Assembly: GCF_017377715.1 (NCBI RefSeq)
Contig: NZ_JAFVMF010000005.1
Span: forward strand, 1 to 64,000
Direction of reading: 5' to 3'
Source: Acetobacter sacchari
GTDB taxonomy: Bacteria; Pseudomonadota; Alphaproteobacteria; Acetobacterales; Acetobacteraceae
Length of the DNA stretch: 64,000 nucleotides
In this document: in pieces, positions 16,315 through 24,732 of the stretch
How the letters are laid out: each line of letters opens with the position of its first letter
Numbering within the stretch: position 1 is the first letter of the stretch
Made by a program: the position numbers and the translations under genes
The notes under the pieces: model-generated
Database searches by the model: none
What the model saw: the letters and a program-made list of their open reading frames with translations, nothing else
Told to the model about the DNA's origin: nothing

Positions 16315-16764
16315 ATGCTGTTGCGACGTGATCGAGCGATCACTGCAGTGCTCATCATGCTTGATGTGGCGTTCTACGCCAGCCGGAGCGGCACGGTCAG
16401 CGCCGCAGACATCGCCGAACGGGCGGGGCTGGCGAGGCGTGGCATCGAGCCGCTGCTGCAGGCGTTGTCCCGATCCGCTCTGCTGGAGAGTGTGCGCGGG
16501 CCACGCGGCGGGTACAGGCTTGGGCGTCCCCGGCGGGATATTTCCGTGGCGGATATCGTCTCGACCGTCGTCAACGCGGATGCGGAGCAGGAAGATGGGC
16601 CGGAAGGGCCGCTGTTCGCGAAGGTCGTCGATCCGGTGTGGAAGGATCACGACGAAAGAACGGTAAACGCCTTGCGCGAGGTCAGTCTGGACGACCTCGT
16701 GCGGCGTGCTGAGGCCAGCGGCTTGCGGCGTCCGGTGGCCGAGCCCATCAGTTTCTCGATTTGA
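16315..16764 (+). CDS. Rrf2-family transcriptional regulator
   Basis: A 149-residue protein with an N-terminal winged helix: SAADIAERAGLARRGIEPLLQAL is the recognition region (quoted here as positions about 29-51) and RGPRGGYRLGRP is the Rrf2 wing. It has no cysteine at all, so it cannot carry an iron-sulfur cluster like IscR or NsrR. That and its position, divergent from cysK, make a CymR-like role in sulfur or cysteine control the best guess. In CymR the partner is cysteine synthase itself; whether that holds here is not visible. A GGAG-containing purine stretch lies a few bases before the ATG. Confidence 0.82.
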   Translation: MLLRRDRAITAVLIMLDVAFYASRSGTVSAADIAERAGLARRGIEPLLQALSRSALLESVRGPRGGYRLGRPRRDISVADIVSTVVNADAEQEDGPEGPLFAKVVDPVWKDHDERTVNALREVSLDDLVRRAEASGLRRPVAEPISFSI

Positions 16765-16812
16765 AGTAAAACGCGAGGGCCTGAACGCCCCGCGAGGAAG
16801 GTAGTCTGGCTT

Positions 16813-16840
16813 TCAGGCGGAACCAGAAGGTTCCGCCTGA
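16813..16840. terminator. Bidirectional terminator between the Rrf2 regulator and the lipoprotein gene
   Basis: TCAGGCGGAACC (16813-16824) pairs perfectly with GGTTCCGCCTGA (16829-16840) around an AGAA loop. It sits just before the stop of the convergent lipoprotein gene. There is no good T-run on either side, so termination strength is unclear. Confidence 0.65.
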
Positions 16841-16845
16841 CGGTG

Positions 16846-17409
16846 TCAACCGTGCTTTTTGGTCGCCCGGCGCTTGCTGGCGGCGGCCTTACCCTTGCTC
16901 TTGCTCGGCGTCGGAGCTGTGACGGCGGGAGTGGGGATTACGACGCCTGTCGCGTCCGCCGTCGCTGTAATCGTAAGTTTTTGACGCTTCTGCGCGCCGG
17001 ACTGGTCGGCGGTCGGGATCAGGATGACGCCGAACGTATCCTTGCCCGCATAGCCGAGCGTCGGCGTGTAAGTGATGTGGGTAACGCCATCATGGTTGTA
17101 GAGGAACGCCTTGCCGTGCTCGGGGGACGGGAGGACGCCGAACGAGGCGTACGAGCCGCCGCCTGGCTGGCTGACCGTCAGGCCGCACATGCCGTCATCG
17201 CTGCGGACGGTCATCGTGGTCGTCTGGTCGCCGTTCGGGCCAGCCTGTGGTGAAACCACCTGGCACACGGCGGACCGCTTCATGTTGCCGAAAGGGTCGG
17301 GCGTGGAGAGGGACGGACCCTGCAGCTGGCCCTGATTACACCCGGCCAGAAGGCCGGCGGTCAGCGCAGGAAGGGCAAAAACTCGCAGTCGCACGCGCAC
17401 GCTCCGCAT
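16846..17409 (-). CDS. Putative lipoprotein of unknown function
   Basis: The ATG at 17409 gives 187 residues starting with a lipoprotein signal peptide: a basic start, a hydrophobic core and the lipobox LLAGC near residue 23. The mature part is a small beta-rich domain with two cysteines (AVCQVVSP and GMCGLTVS) and the segment ITYTPTLGYAGKDTFGVI, which resembles cadherin- or Ig-like bacterial modules. The tail (last 25 residues) is very rich in Lys, Arg and Ala. I do not recognise a family. An upstream start at 17469 would bury the signal peptide and is rejected. It probably sits in an envelope membrane. Confidence 0.7.
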   Translation of the reverse strand: MRSVRVRLRVFALPALTAGLLAGCNQGQLQGPSLSTPDPFGNMKRSAVCQVVSPQAGPNGDQTTTMTVRSDDGMCGLTVSQPGGGSYASFGVLPSPEHGKAFLYNHDGVTHITYTPTLGYAGKDTFGVILIPTADQSGAQKRQKLTITATADATGVVIPTPAVTAPTPSKSKGKAAASKRRATKKHG

Positions 17410-17585
17410 TCTGTTTAAGGACGGCAGTGATGATTCGACCCACGAGTCGTCGCGTGGTCGATGGGACACACGCTGTAGAGCATCGTGCTGCCGGTTGAAA
17501 GATGCGTCGATCGGGGCTTTCGCCTCATTGGGGACATACAGAAGCTGCAGAATGATCGGAGGAAGGACGGTTCCCGTGTTGGCGC

Positions 17586-17641
17586 CGTGTGAAACATGAT
17601 TTGTCTTGCAAAACGGATATATACCCGGTTTGGTTCACACG
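17586..17641. repeat. Inverted repeat in the gap before the secreted protein at 17714
   Basis: CGTGTGAA (17586-17593) and TTCACACG (17634-17641) are a perfect 8-base inverted repeat around a 40-base spacer containing the AT-rich core GGATATATACC. The 304-base gap 17410-17713 separates two divergent genes, so this could frame an operator or a leader structure. Nothing else stands out in the gap. Confidence 0.35.
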
Positions 17642-17713
17642 CTGGTTTGAGTTTCGTGCGACGTCCTCCTTGCAACCGTGGCTTCGGGCGATCGCGACTC
17701 CTTGGAGAAACAT

Positions 17714-18244
17714 ATGTTTGTTGCTTTACCGCGCCTTGCAGTGGCGGCCTTGTTCACTGCGGGGATCGCTTGTGGGTCGGCGGCTTCGGCAGCCAGTTGC
17801 GGTCGCACTTCCGCGCATGAGGCCTTCGACGTTCAGGGGTTGAAGAGCGAATTGATGGTGACGGCGCTGTCATGCAATGCGCAGGAACGTTACAATTCGT
17901 TTGTGGCGAAGTTTCGGACCAAGCTTCTCTCCGAGGAAGATCGGCTGAACACCTACTTCCGTGCGACCTACGGCAAGTCGGCTCAACGCGAGCATGACGA
18001 CTACATCACGCAACTTGCCAACGTGCAGTCCGAGCGTGGTCTGCAGGCGGGCACCATTTTCTGCAGCCAGCGTATGGCGATGTTCGATGAAGTTGCGGCG
18101 TTGAGCGACGAGCACGATCTCTCCAACTACGCCGAAGCCAAGGATATCGTGCAGCCCGCGACGTTCGAAACCTGCGAGGCGCCGGCAGTCGAGCGAGCTA
18201 CGTCGAACAGCCGCCGTCGTGCGCGCAGCACCCGGAAAGCCTGA
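17714..18244 (+). CDS. Secreted protein of unknown function
   Basis: ATG 17714, preceded by GGAGAAAC, gives 176 residues. A clean signal peptide (LAVAALFTAGIACGSAASA) ends near residue 26. The mature protein is polar and mostly helical, with four cysteines (ASCGRT, ALSCNAQ, IFCSQRM, ETCEAP), which suggests two disulfides in the periplasm, and an Arg-rich end. No family was recognised. An in-frame start at 17678 lacks a ribosome site and would lengthen the signal peptide. It lies alone between a divergent lipoprotein gene and parE. Confidence 0.72.
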   Translation: MFVALPRLAVAALFTAGIACGSAASAASCGRTSAHEAFDVQGLKSELMVTALSCNAQERYNSFVAKFRTKLLSEEDRLNTYFRATYGKSAQREHDDYITQLANVQSERGLQAGTIFCSQRMAMFDEVAALSDEHDLSNYAEAKDIVQPATFETCEAPAVERATSNSRRRARSTRKA

Positions 18245-18407
18245 CATTTGACATGACTTCTGTCGGGAGGAGAGTTCCCGGCAGAAGGAGCCTGACGGCT
18301 TTTGACCAGCGCAGTTGCCCTGACCGTCATCATGTTGCGGCATTTATCCGTTGCCTTTGACGTGATCCATTCTTGACGAATTTTGCGTTGCGGGAGAGAG
18401 ACCGGGC

Positions 18408-20441
18408 ATGAGCGATCTCTTCTCGTCCACAGGTTCTTCCCCGCAAAAGCCGGCCCGCCCTGAGCGTGCGTCGTCCTCCGGTAAGGCGGATGCTCCTGCC
18501 CAACAGTATGACGCGAGCGCCATCGAAGTTCTTGAAGGACTGGAGCCGGTTCGTCGCCGACCCGGCATGTATATCGGCGGCACGGACGAGACGGCGCTTC
18601 ATCATCTGGCCTCCGAAATCCTCGATAACTCGATGGATGAAGCGGTCGCTGGGCACGCCACGACCATCGATGTGCGGCTGGAGAAAGATAACTGGCTGAC
18701 CGTCCGTGACAACGGACGCGGCATTCCGGTCGATCCTCATCCCAAATTTCCTGATCGCTCGGCGCTTGAGGTCATCCTCACCACTCTGCACGCGGGCGGC
18801 AAGTTTTCGGGTAAGGCGTATGCGACCTCGGGCGGCTTGCATGGCGTCGGATCCTCCGTGGTCAACGCCTTGACGACGTCATTTGAGGTCGAAGTCGCAA
18901 AGGATCGGGAACTCTGGCGGCAGAACTACTCACGCGGAATTCCCCTGGGGCCTGTGGAAAAGGTCGGCGCCGCACCGAACCGGCGTGGGACGCAGATACG
19001 GTTTCAACCTGATTCCGAAATTTTCGGAACACACGCGTTTCAGGCCGCTCGCCTCTACAGGCTGTGCCGCTCCAAGGCGTTCCTGTTTCGGGGCGTCACG
19101 ATCCGCTGGTCCTGCGATCCGGCGCTGATCAAGGCAGGAGACGCCACGCCGCCAGAGGCGGTGCTCCATTTTCCCGGCGGTCTCGCGGACAGCCTTAGCG
19201 ACGAGCTTGGTCCGCAGGCGCCGTTGCTTGCGCCGATCTGGGCGGGTGACGCCGACCTGCCAGAGACGAACGGCGTCTCCAACGGCAGGGTTGAGTGGGC
19301 CATAGCCTTTCTTGAATCGGGCGAGGCGCGATTCGTCTCGTTCTGCAACACCATCCCTACGCCGCAGGGCGGCACGCATGAGACGGGGTGTCGGGCGGCT
19401 CTGCTCAAAGGTTTTCGCGCGTGGGGCGAGCAGCGTTCGGCCAAACGGGCAAGCATCGTCACTGCGGAGGACATACTTGGTGCGGTCGCCATTCAGTTGT
19501 CTCTGTTTCTACGGGATCCGCAATTTCAGGGACAGACCAAGGAGAAGCTGACGAGCGCAGAGGCGTCGAAGCTGACCGAAACTGCGTTGCGCGACCGTTT
19601 CGATCACTGGTTGTCGGCAAATCCGTCGCAGGCGGATGCGCTTCTCGCTTTCGTGGTTGAACGGGCGGAGGACCGGCTTCGTCGTCGTGAGCAGAAAGAC
19701 ACGCCGCGCAAAAGCGCTACGCGTAGATTGCGGCTACCGGGCAAGCTCACCGACTGTACGCGCGAACGGGCGGAGGAGACTGAGATTTTCCTCGTCGAAG
19801 GCGATTCCGCTGGTGGGTCGGCCAAGCAGGCGCGCAATCGCGAAACCCAGGCGGTTCTGCCACTACGTGGCAAGATTTTGAACGTCGCCAGCGCTTCGAC
19901 AGAAAAGTTGAGAGCAAATCAGGAATTGAAAGACCTGATCGAAGCGTTGGGTTGCGGCGTAGGGGATCGTTTCGATCTCGACAAACTCCGCTATGGTCGC
20001 GTGATCATCATGACGGACGCTGATGTCGATGGAGCGCATATCGCGTCGTTGTTAATGACCTTCTTCTACCGCGAGCTGCCGGAATTGATCCGTGCAGGAC
20101 GCCTCTATCTTGCGCAGCCGCCGCTTTATCGTCTCACGCAAGGCGCCAAAACGGTTTACGCGATGGATGACGCCGATCGAGAGCGCAAGATCAAGAGCGC
20201 ATTCAAGGCCAATGCGAAGGTTGAGGTGTCGCGATTTAAGGGGCTTGGTGAAATGCCGCCGGGAGATCTGAAGGAAACGACAATGGATCCGGCGCGTAGG
20301 ACCTTGTTGCGGGTGGTCGCTCTGCCGGAAGACCGCGCTGTGACGCGTGAGCGGGTGGAGAGTCTTATGGGGCGTAAGCCGGAACTGCGGTTCGCATTCA
20401 TTCAGGAACACGCCCGCTCTGTTGAGGTATTGGATATCTGA
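18408..20441 (+). CDS. parE: DNA topoisomerase IV subunit B
   Basis: A 677-residue GHKL-type ATPase and Toprim subunit. The ATP site is seen in EILDNSMDEAVAG, VRDNGRGIPVD and TSGGLHGVGSSVVNAL; the Toprim domain has LVEGDSAGGSAKQ and IMTDADVDGAHI. The C-terminal end KVEVSRFKGLGEMPP is the conserved gyrase/topo IV close. With ParC it unlinks daughter chromosomes. ParE rather than GyrB is chosen because of the length (GyrB is about 800 residues and has an extra insert) and the RRRPGMYIGGTDE start. A Ser/Pro-rich leader of 35 residues precedes the ATPase domain. No parC lies nearby. Confidence 0.95.
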   Translation: MSDLFSSTGSSPQKPARPERASSSGKADAPAQQYDASAIEVLEGLEPVRRRPGMYIGGTDETALHHLASEILDNSMDEAVAGHATTIDVRLEKDNWLTVRDNGRGIPVDPHPKFPDRSALEVILTTLHAGGKFSGKAYATSGGLHGVGSSVVNALTTSFEVEVAKDRELWRQNYSRGIPLGPVEKVGAAPNRRGTQIRFQPDSEIFGTHAFQAARLYRLCRSKAFLFRGVTIRWSCDPALIKAGDATPPEAVLHFPGGLADSLSDELGPQAPLLAPIWAGDADLPETNGVSNGRVEWAIAFLESGEARFVSFCNTIPTPQGGTHETGCRAALLKGFRAWGEQRSAKRASIVTAEDILGAVAIQLSLFLRDPQFQGQTKEKLTSAEASKLTETALRDRFDHWLSANPSQADALLAFVVERAEDRLRRREQKDTPRKSATRRLRLPGKLTDCTRERAEETEIFLVEGDSAGGSAKQARNRETQAVLPLRGKILNVASASTEKLRANQELKDLIEALGCGVGDRFDLDKLRYGRVIIMTDADVDGAHIASLLMTFFYRELPELIRAGRLYLAQPPLYRLTQGAKTVYAMDDADRERKIKSAFKANAKVEVSRFKGLGEMPPGDLKETTMDPARRTLLRVVALPEDRAVTRERVESLMGRKPELRFAFIQEHARSVEVLDI

Positions 20442-20532
20442 CGAGAAGAAAGCGCGGTTTGGGGCTGCGCCTTCATGGTGATCCGTCAAATTGACGTCGC
20501 TGCTATTTAGAAGAGCGAGAGTGGTAGCTTCG

Positions 20533-21981
20533 TTATTCTGCGACGATTTCTGCTCGCAGTGTATGACTGACGATTTTCAGATCGAGCGCCATTTTTTGTA
20601 CTGGCGCCGACCAGTCAAGTGGCGCTTCCTGCTGATACAGGCGCAGGTTGGCGTACCAGGGTGAGTCGCTACGACCCGACAGCCAGCGCCAACACTGGTC
20701 GTAACGGGACAGCATCCAGGTGGGTTTGCCTTGCGCGGCGGAGACATGTGCGGTCGAGGTGTCCACGGCGATGACCATGTCAAGCTGAGAGATCAGGGCC
20801 GCAGTATCATCAAAGCTCTTCAGGAGCGCCGTATGATCGATGAGAGACATGCCTGATGGCGGAGATTTCGCCTGAGAGGCGGCTTCGCCGATTTGCAGAC
20901 TATAGAATACGGCATCTGGAACGGCGGCGGCGAGTGGCGCAATGGTGTGGAGCGTCGTTGAGCGTCTGCTGTCGACGAAAGCGGCGTCCCGAACGCCGCG
21001 ATGAGGCGCTCCGGCCCACACCAGCCCGATGCGTAGCGGCGGGGCGACGAAGCCGAGGCGTGTGTCGTCGGCCCGAAGTATCTCGCGCCAGCGCGCGGCC
21101 TTGTCGGAATCTGTGATGAGATAACCGTCAGGAAACGGAATCGTCTCCAGCGTGGTTCCTAAGGCTAGTGGGAGGCTGAGCGCCGGGATTTGAATGTCGT
21201 AGTCGGGCAGGGGGTCGCTTTCCGTTACGACAAGATCTGGTTTCGTCGACCGTTCGATCAGTGCCGCAAGTTCCGGGCGTAACCGGATGATGACACGTCC
21301 GCCGCGCGCTTTGGCGAGCGGAACGAACCGGGCGAATTGCAGCATATCGCCGAAACCGCCTTCGGTATGGATAAGCAGCGTGCGTCCTTTAAAGTTCGCC
21401 CCGTCCCACGTGGGGCCGGATATCCCGTGGTGTTCGGTCGTGCGGACGCGCCAGCGCCATTCGTACTCCTCAAGACCCGCCGGATAGTCCCCTGCAGCTA
21501 GGAGAGATAATGCGTGGTTGGTGTGGTTCTCCGGATTGTCCGGCGCAAGACGCACGGCCACCCGGTGAAAATTTTGCGCGTCTGCGTGCTCTCCCTTTGC
21601 ATCCAGAGCCACCCCGAGATTGCTGAGGGCCATAGTGTGTTCAGGGTTCTGGCGCAGGCAGCGGGCGTAAGCGGCGATGGCGTCGTCATAGCGTTGCATC
21701 TGCTGCAACGCGTTTCCCAGATTGCACCACGCGTCGGCCAGATCGGGGGCGAGCGAAACTGCGCGAGAAAGGCAAATGAACGCCTGATCGAAAAATCCTT
21801 GCGCGGCGAGCAATCCACCGTAGTTACTAAGGATGCGCGGGTCATTCGGCGCGATCGAGAGTGCGAGTTGATAAGCCGACGCCGCCTCTTCGAATTGTCC
21901 GGCAAGTTGCAACTCCGTGGCCTCGAGGTGGAGAGGTTGGCCGCCAACGGGAGGGGCTGCATTCGAGGTGTCGCCTGTCAT
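20533..21981 (-). CDS. TPR-repeat protein with a C-terminal GT9-like glycosyltransferase domain
   Basis: The 482-residue protein starts with about five tetratricopeptide repeats (residues 15-185), with typical lines such as DAWCNLGNALQQMQRYDDAI. The second half (about 205-470) looks like a GT-B fold related to heptosyltransferases. It has LIHTEGGFGDMLQFARFVP near its start, RIGLVWAGAPHR in the middle, and the donor-binding AVDTSTAHVSAAQGKPTW near the end. No signal peptide is present, so it is probably cytoplasmic. TPR/GT9 fusions occur in bacteria that glycosylate envelope proteins or polysaccharides; the substrate here is unknown. It is convergent with parE. Confidence 0.8.
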   Translation of the reverse strand: MTGDTSNAAPPVGGQPLHLEATELQLAGQFEEAASAYQLALSIAPNDPRILSNYGGLLAAQGFFDQAFICLSRAVSLAPDLADAWCNLGNALQQMQRYDDAIAAYARCLRQNPEHTMALSNLGVALDAKGEHADAQNFHRVAVRLAPDNPENHTNHALSLLAAGDYPAGLEEYEWRWRVRTTEHHGISGPTWDGANFKGRTLLIHTEGGFGDMLQFARFVPLAKARGGRVIIRLRPELAALIERSTKPDLVVTESDPLPDYDIQIPALSLPLALGTTLETIPFPDGYLITDSDKAARWREILRADDTRLGFVAPPLRIGLVWAGAPHRGVRDAAFVDSRRSTTLHTIAPLAAAVPDAVFYSLQIGEAASQAKSPPSGMSLIDHTALLKSFDDTAALISQLDMVIAVDTSTAHVSAAQGKPTWMLSRYDQCWRWLSGRSDSPWYANLRLYQQEAPLDWSAPVQKMALDLKIVSHTLRAEIVAE

Positions 21982-22178
21982 GGGGCGGAGGGTAGGGGGA
22001 TATTTTTAAGAAACAGTCACTGCGAGCGGCTTCGGATGACGTGGCTTCATGCCCCATGCCTGCATTGACGACAGATCAACGGCGCCGCTCTCGAAAAAAG
22101 CGTGGTCCTCGCGTAGGGAAGCGCGACGTGAAGGGCCCGGCGTGAGTTGCGCCAAAGAATCGGCTTTTCCGGGGAGCC

Positions 22179-23069
22179 ATGATGATCGTCACCAAGCAGC
22201 CTCTGTCGTCGCGCCGTTTCTCGGCTGTCGCCCAGATGCTGGCGTCGGTGGTCTCGCTGCAATTCGGGTCGTCGCTGGCGAAATCCCTGTTTCCTATATT
22301 CGGCGCAGTGGGCGTCGTCAGTATGAGGATTGGTTTCGCCGCGATTCTTCTGGCTGCGATCGTTCGGCCCTTCGGCCGAATGACGCGGGACACATGGAGG
22401 CTCGCTGCGCCCTATGGGCTCTCGATGGCTGGCATGAATGTCTGCTTCTACCTTGCGCTGGACAGGTTGCCGATGGGTGTGACGGTGGCGATCGAGTTCA
22501 TCGGGCCGCTCTTGTTGTCGCTATCGCATTCCCGGCGGGTTCTCGACATTGCCTGGCTCGCGTTGACCGTGGCTGGGTTGACGCTGCTGCTTTATCCCCA
22601 TGGCGGCGGGAAGTTTCCTGACCCGGTGGGTGTGCTCGAAGCCGCGCTGTCGTCTGTGTGCTGGGTTCTCTACATTATCACAGGGAAAAGACTCGCTGGA
22701 CGGGTCGAGGCGACGATAGCCGCCGCATCGGGGCTTTTTATCGGGGGGCTGGCGATGGCGCCATGGTTCGCCGCCACGGTCGTATCCGTGCTGTCGCAGC
22801 CGTTGTGGCTGGGGGCGGGCGTGCTGGTCGCCGTGTTGTCCTCCGCCTTGCCGTATACGCTTGAATGTCTGGTGATGAAGGTTCTGTCGGGGCGGGATCT
22901 GGGCATACTGTACAGTTTGGAGCCAGTGGCTGCCGCCTGTGCGGGATTGTTGCTGCTCGGAGAAGCGTTGTCGCTTCAGAAGGCGCTGGGAATCGTCTGC
23001 GTCGTCGTGGCTTCGGCTGGCGTCGTTCTGAATGGCCAGGACGACGATATCCTCGAACCGCCCCCATAG
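22179..23069 (+). CDS. EamA-family inner-membrane exporter (RhtA-like)
   Basis: A 296-residue membrane protein with about ten hydrophobic helices in two homologous halves, the EamA/DMT plan. The segments FGAVGVVSMRIGFAAILL and GVTVAIEFIGPLLLSL in the first half, and SALPYTLECLVMKVLS then YSLEPVAAACAGLLLLGE in the second, closely resemble RhtA, the threonine/homoserine exporter. Amino-acid export is therefore the likely role. GGGGAG lies directly before two consecutive ATG codons (22179 and 22182); the second gives better ribosome spacing. It is divergent from the TPR/GT gene and stands alone. Confidence 0.85.
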   Translation: MMIVTKQPLSSRRFSAVAQMLASVVSLQFGSSLAKSLFPIFGAVGVVSMRIGFAAILLAAIVRPFGRMTRDTWRLAAPYGLSMAGMNVCFYLALDRLPMGVTVAIEFIGPLLLSLSHSRRVLDIAWLALTVAGLTLLLYPHGGGKFPDPVGVLEAALSSVCWVLYIITGKRLAGRVEATIAAASGLFIGGLAMAPWFAATVVSVLSQPLWLGAGVLVAVLSSALPYTLECLVMKVLSGRDLGILYSLEPVAAACAGLLLLGEALSLQKALGIVCVVVASAGVVLNGQDDDILEPPP

Positions 23070-23149
23070 AGCAGGACCGGTGCGGCTTGGCTTGGCGCCG
23101 TGGCGATGCTGTGCATCATGTTCGGACGCCTTTTGAGGAGTAATCAGGC

Positions 23150-23824
23150 ATGACCGTATTTTCGTCCCGTATCAGCAGGCAGGCAGTTCGTTCCGCCTAT
23201 GGTTCGGCCTCGCGGACCGCGTCCCCTCTGGCTCTGGCCGCGACTCTGGCCATGGGCGCTGGAGTGATGGTCGCCCCGACGGTTTTCGCGTCTTCGGCTT
23301 TCGCCGCGTCGGCGCCGTCGGCTGATACGCCGCTTACGCTCAAGACGCTGAAGATCACGGGCAACAGCCAGGTTGCGACCAGCGACATCGATGCAGCCGT
23401 TCCGTTTCACGTTGGCGACACCGTGACGCAAACGCAAATCGCGGCAGGCCTTCAGGACGTTATGGGCGTCTACAAGGCGAAGAACGTTGGTGCCAGTTTC
23501 GGCCAGAAGCTGAAGTTTATCGGCAAGAACGTTGAAGTGGAGTGGCAGATCGGGGAGCAGGCGGCTGCCGGACCGGCGAAGCTGGTCGTCGACAGCGTGG
23601 CGTTCTCGGGGAACAAGAAGGTTTCGAGCGACGAACTGGCGGCTGCGACGAAGCTGCGCCCGGGCTCCGAAGTGACGAATGAAAGCGTCAGCGCAGATCA
23701 GCAAGCTATTCAGGGCGTTTATAAAGCGAAAGGCGTTTCAGCTGGCATCGGGATGACGCCCAACTATCCCAGCCCGAACCATGTCGTCATCACCTGGACG
23801 ATTACCGAAAAATCCGGAGACTGA
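23150..23824 (+). CDS. Exported protein made of two POTRA-like domains
   Basis: The 224-residue product has a long signal peptide (about 1-52, hydrophobic core LALAATLAMGAGVMVAPTVF, cut near AFAAS). Two related units follow. Unit one, about 61-135, runs from LKTLKITGNSQVATSDI to VEVEWQIGE. Unit two, about 145-222, runs from LVVDSVAFSGNKKVSSDEL to VVITWTITE. Both share the line GVYKAK and the beta-alpha-alpha-beta-beta order of POTRA domains. POTRA repeats normally precede an Omp85/TpsB barrel (BamA, TamA, FhaC), but no barrel is present here. It is probably periplasmic, perhaps an accessory chaperone in outer-membrane assembly. GAGGAG lies eight bases before the ATG. Confidence 0.72.
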   Translation: MTVFSSRISRQAVRSAYGSASRTASPLALAATLAMGAGVMVAPTVFASSAFAASAPSADTPLTLKTLKITGNSQVATSDIDAAVPFHVGDTVTQTQIAAGLQDVMGVYKAKNVGASFGQKLKFIGKNVEVEWQIGEQAAAGPAKLVVDSVAFSGNKKVSSDELAAATKLRPGSEVTNESVSADQQAIQGVYKAKGVSAGIGMTPNYPSPNHVVITWTITEKSGD

Positions 23825-24047
23825 ATTCCGCCGCTGTCGTTGCGACGTCGACAGGTGTTTTGACCGCTTTGACACGCCCTCGGCGCGCATGTCGCGTCGG
23901 GGGCGTTTGTTTATTTGCTATCATGGATCGACATCGCGGATGCGTAGAAACTCGGTCTGCTCACAGGCTGGTAAGGCCCGGAGAGCAAGTGCCTTGGCCG
24001 AAACAGGCAGCTTCGCAATGTTTTGATTTTTTTCAGACATGCAAGTT

Positions 24048-24059
24048 TATAAATTTATA
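24048..24059. repeat. AT palindrome in the TonB-receptor upstream region
   Basis: TATAAATTTATA is a perfect 12-base palindrome in the AT-rich part of the long gap 23825-24732. It may be a promoter or nucleoid-protein site; no function can be assigned. Confidence 0.25.
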
Positions 24060-24265
24060 TTTGGCATGCTTCGCGGCAGACCCTGTGATTGCTTTTACGG
24101 CGGCGACAGGTTCAGCGAGTGCGCGTTGCTGATTGAGAACCTGAGCGCAAGGCAGGGGCCTCGTTGCGACGATTTTACAAATATCCAGCATGATTTCGTT
24201 AAACGAAAAATTATACTATTTTTCTGTTATTATTGAAATATTTTGCAAAAATAATGAACTTTGGA

Positions 24266-24288
24266 ATGAAAATCCCAGCTATTTTCAT
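24266..24288. promoter_or_regulatory. Inverted repeat, possible operator upstream of the TonB receptor
   Basis: ATGAAAAT (24266-24273) and ATTTTCAT (24281-24288) form a perfect 8-base dyad around CCCAGCT, in an otherwise AT-rich stretch about 450 bases before the receptor start. The size and spacing suit a dimeric repressor site. It does not match a Fur box. Confidence 0.35.
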
Positions 24289-24425
24289 CAGAAATAAAAA
24301 TTTCACATTGAGGGAGGTGCTTCACGTGTAGTTTCCGCGATGACGACGCAGGAGGCATATGCGATGCGGGGCTTATCCGATTTGACGCCGTGCGCTTCTG
24401 CTCCCGGGAGCGGCGTAGCCGCGGG

Positions 24426-24495
24426 GAAAGGGTGAAATTGATGCAGATTGGTCACAGGTGAGATGCAATTTGGAACGAAGCCTCACCCTTTCGTT
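24426..24495 (+). promoter_or_regulatory. Structured leader upstream of the TonB-dependent receptor
   Basis: GAAAGGGTGA (24426-24435) pairs perfectly with TCACCCTTTC (24483-24492) across 47 bases. A competing hairpin, AACGAA (24475-24480) with TTCGTT (24490-24495), shares TTC, so the two exclude each other. Such mutually exclusive stems are typical of switching leaders. I could not match it to the TPP, cobalamin or other riboswitch cores I know. About 240 bases separate it from the receptor start. Confidence 0.4.
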
Positions 24496-24732
24496 GCTTG
24501 CATGTGTGCTCTCCGGCTAGAGCGTCACTTAAGGCCCTAAAATCTCAACCGCAACGTCTGACCCGTTTGTCTTCGAATGAATAGTAAAACCGACTACTAA
24601 TCGGCGCAAATGCGGTTCTGCTTTAAAATCGGATTTCGTCGGGCAGTAATGTCTGTGAGCATCCCGGCAGTCGTCAGTCACAGTTTATATTGTAACGTTA
24701 ACGCAACGCTTTGTCATGGGAAACGCCAGTTA

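Noticed and set aside
24300..24500. A possible cobalamin or TPP riboswitch before the TonB receptor.
   Set aside because: I looked for the B12 box and the TPP core sequences and did not find them; only generic stems remain, so no known class is called.
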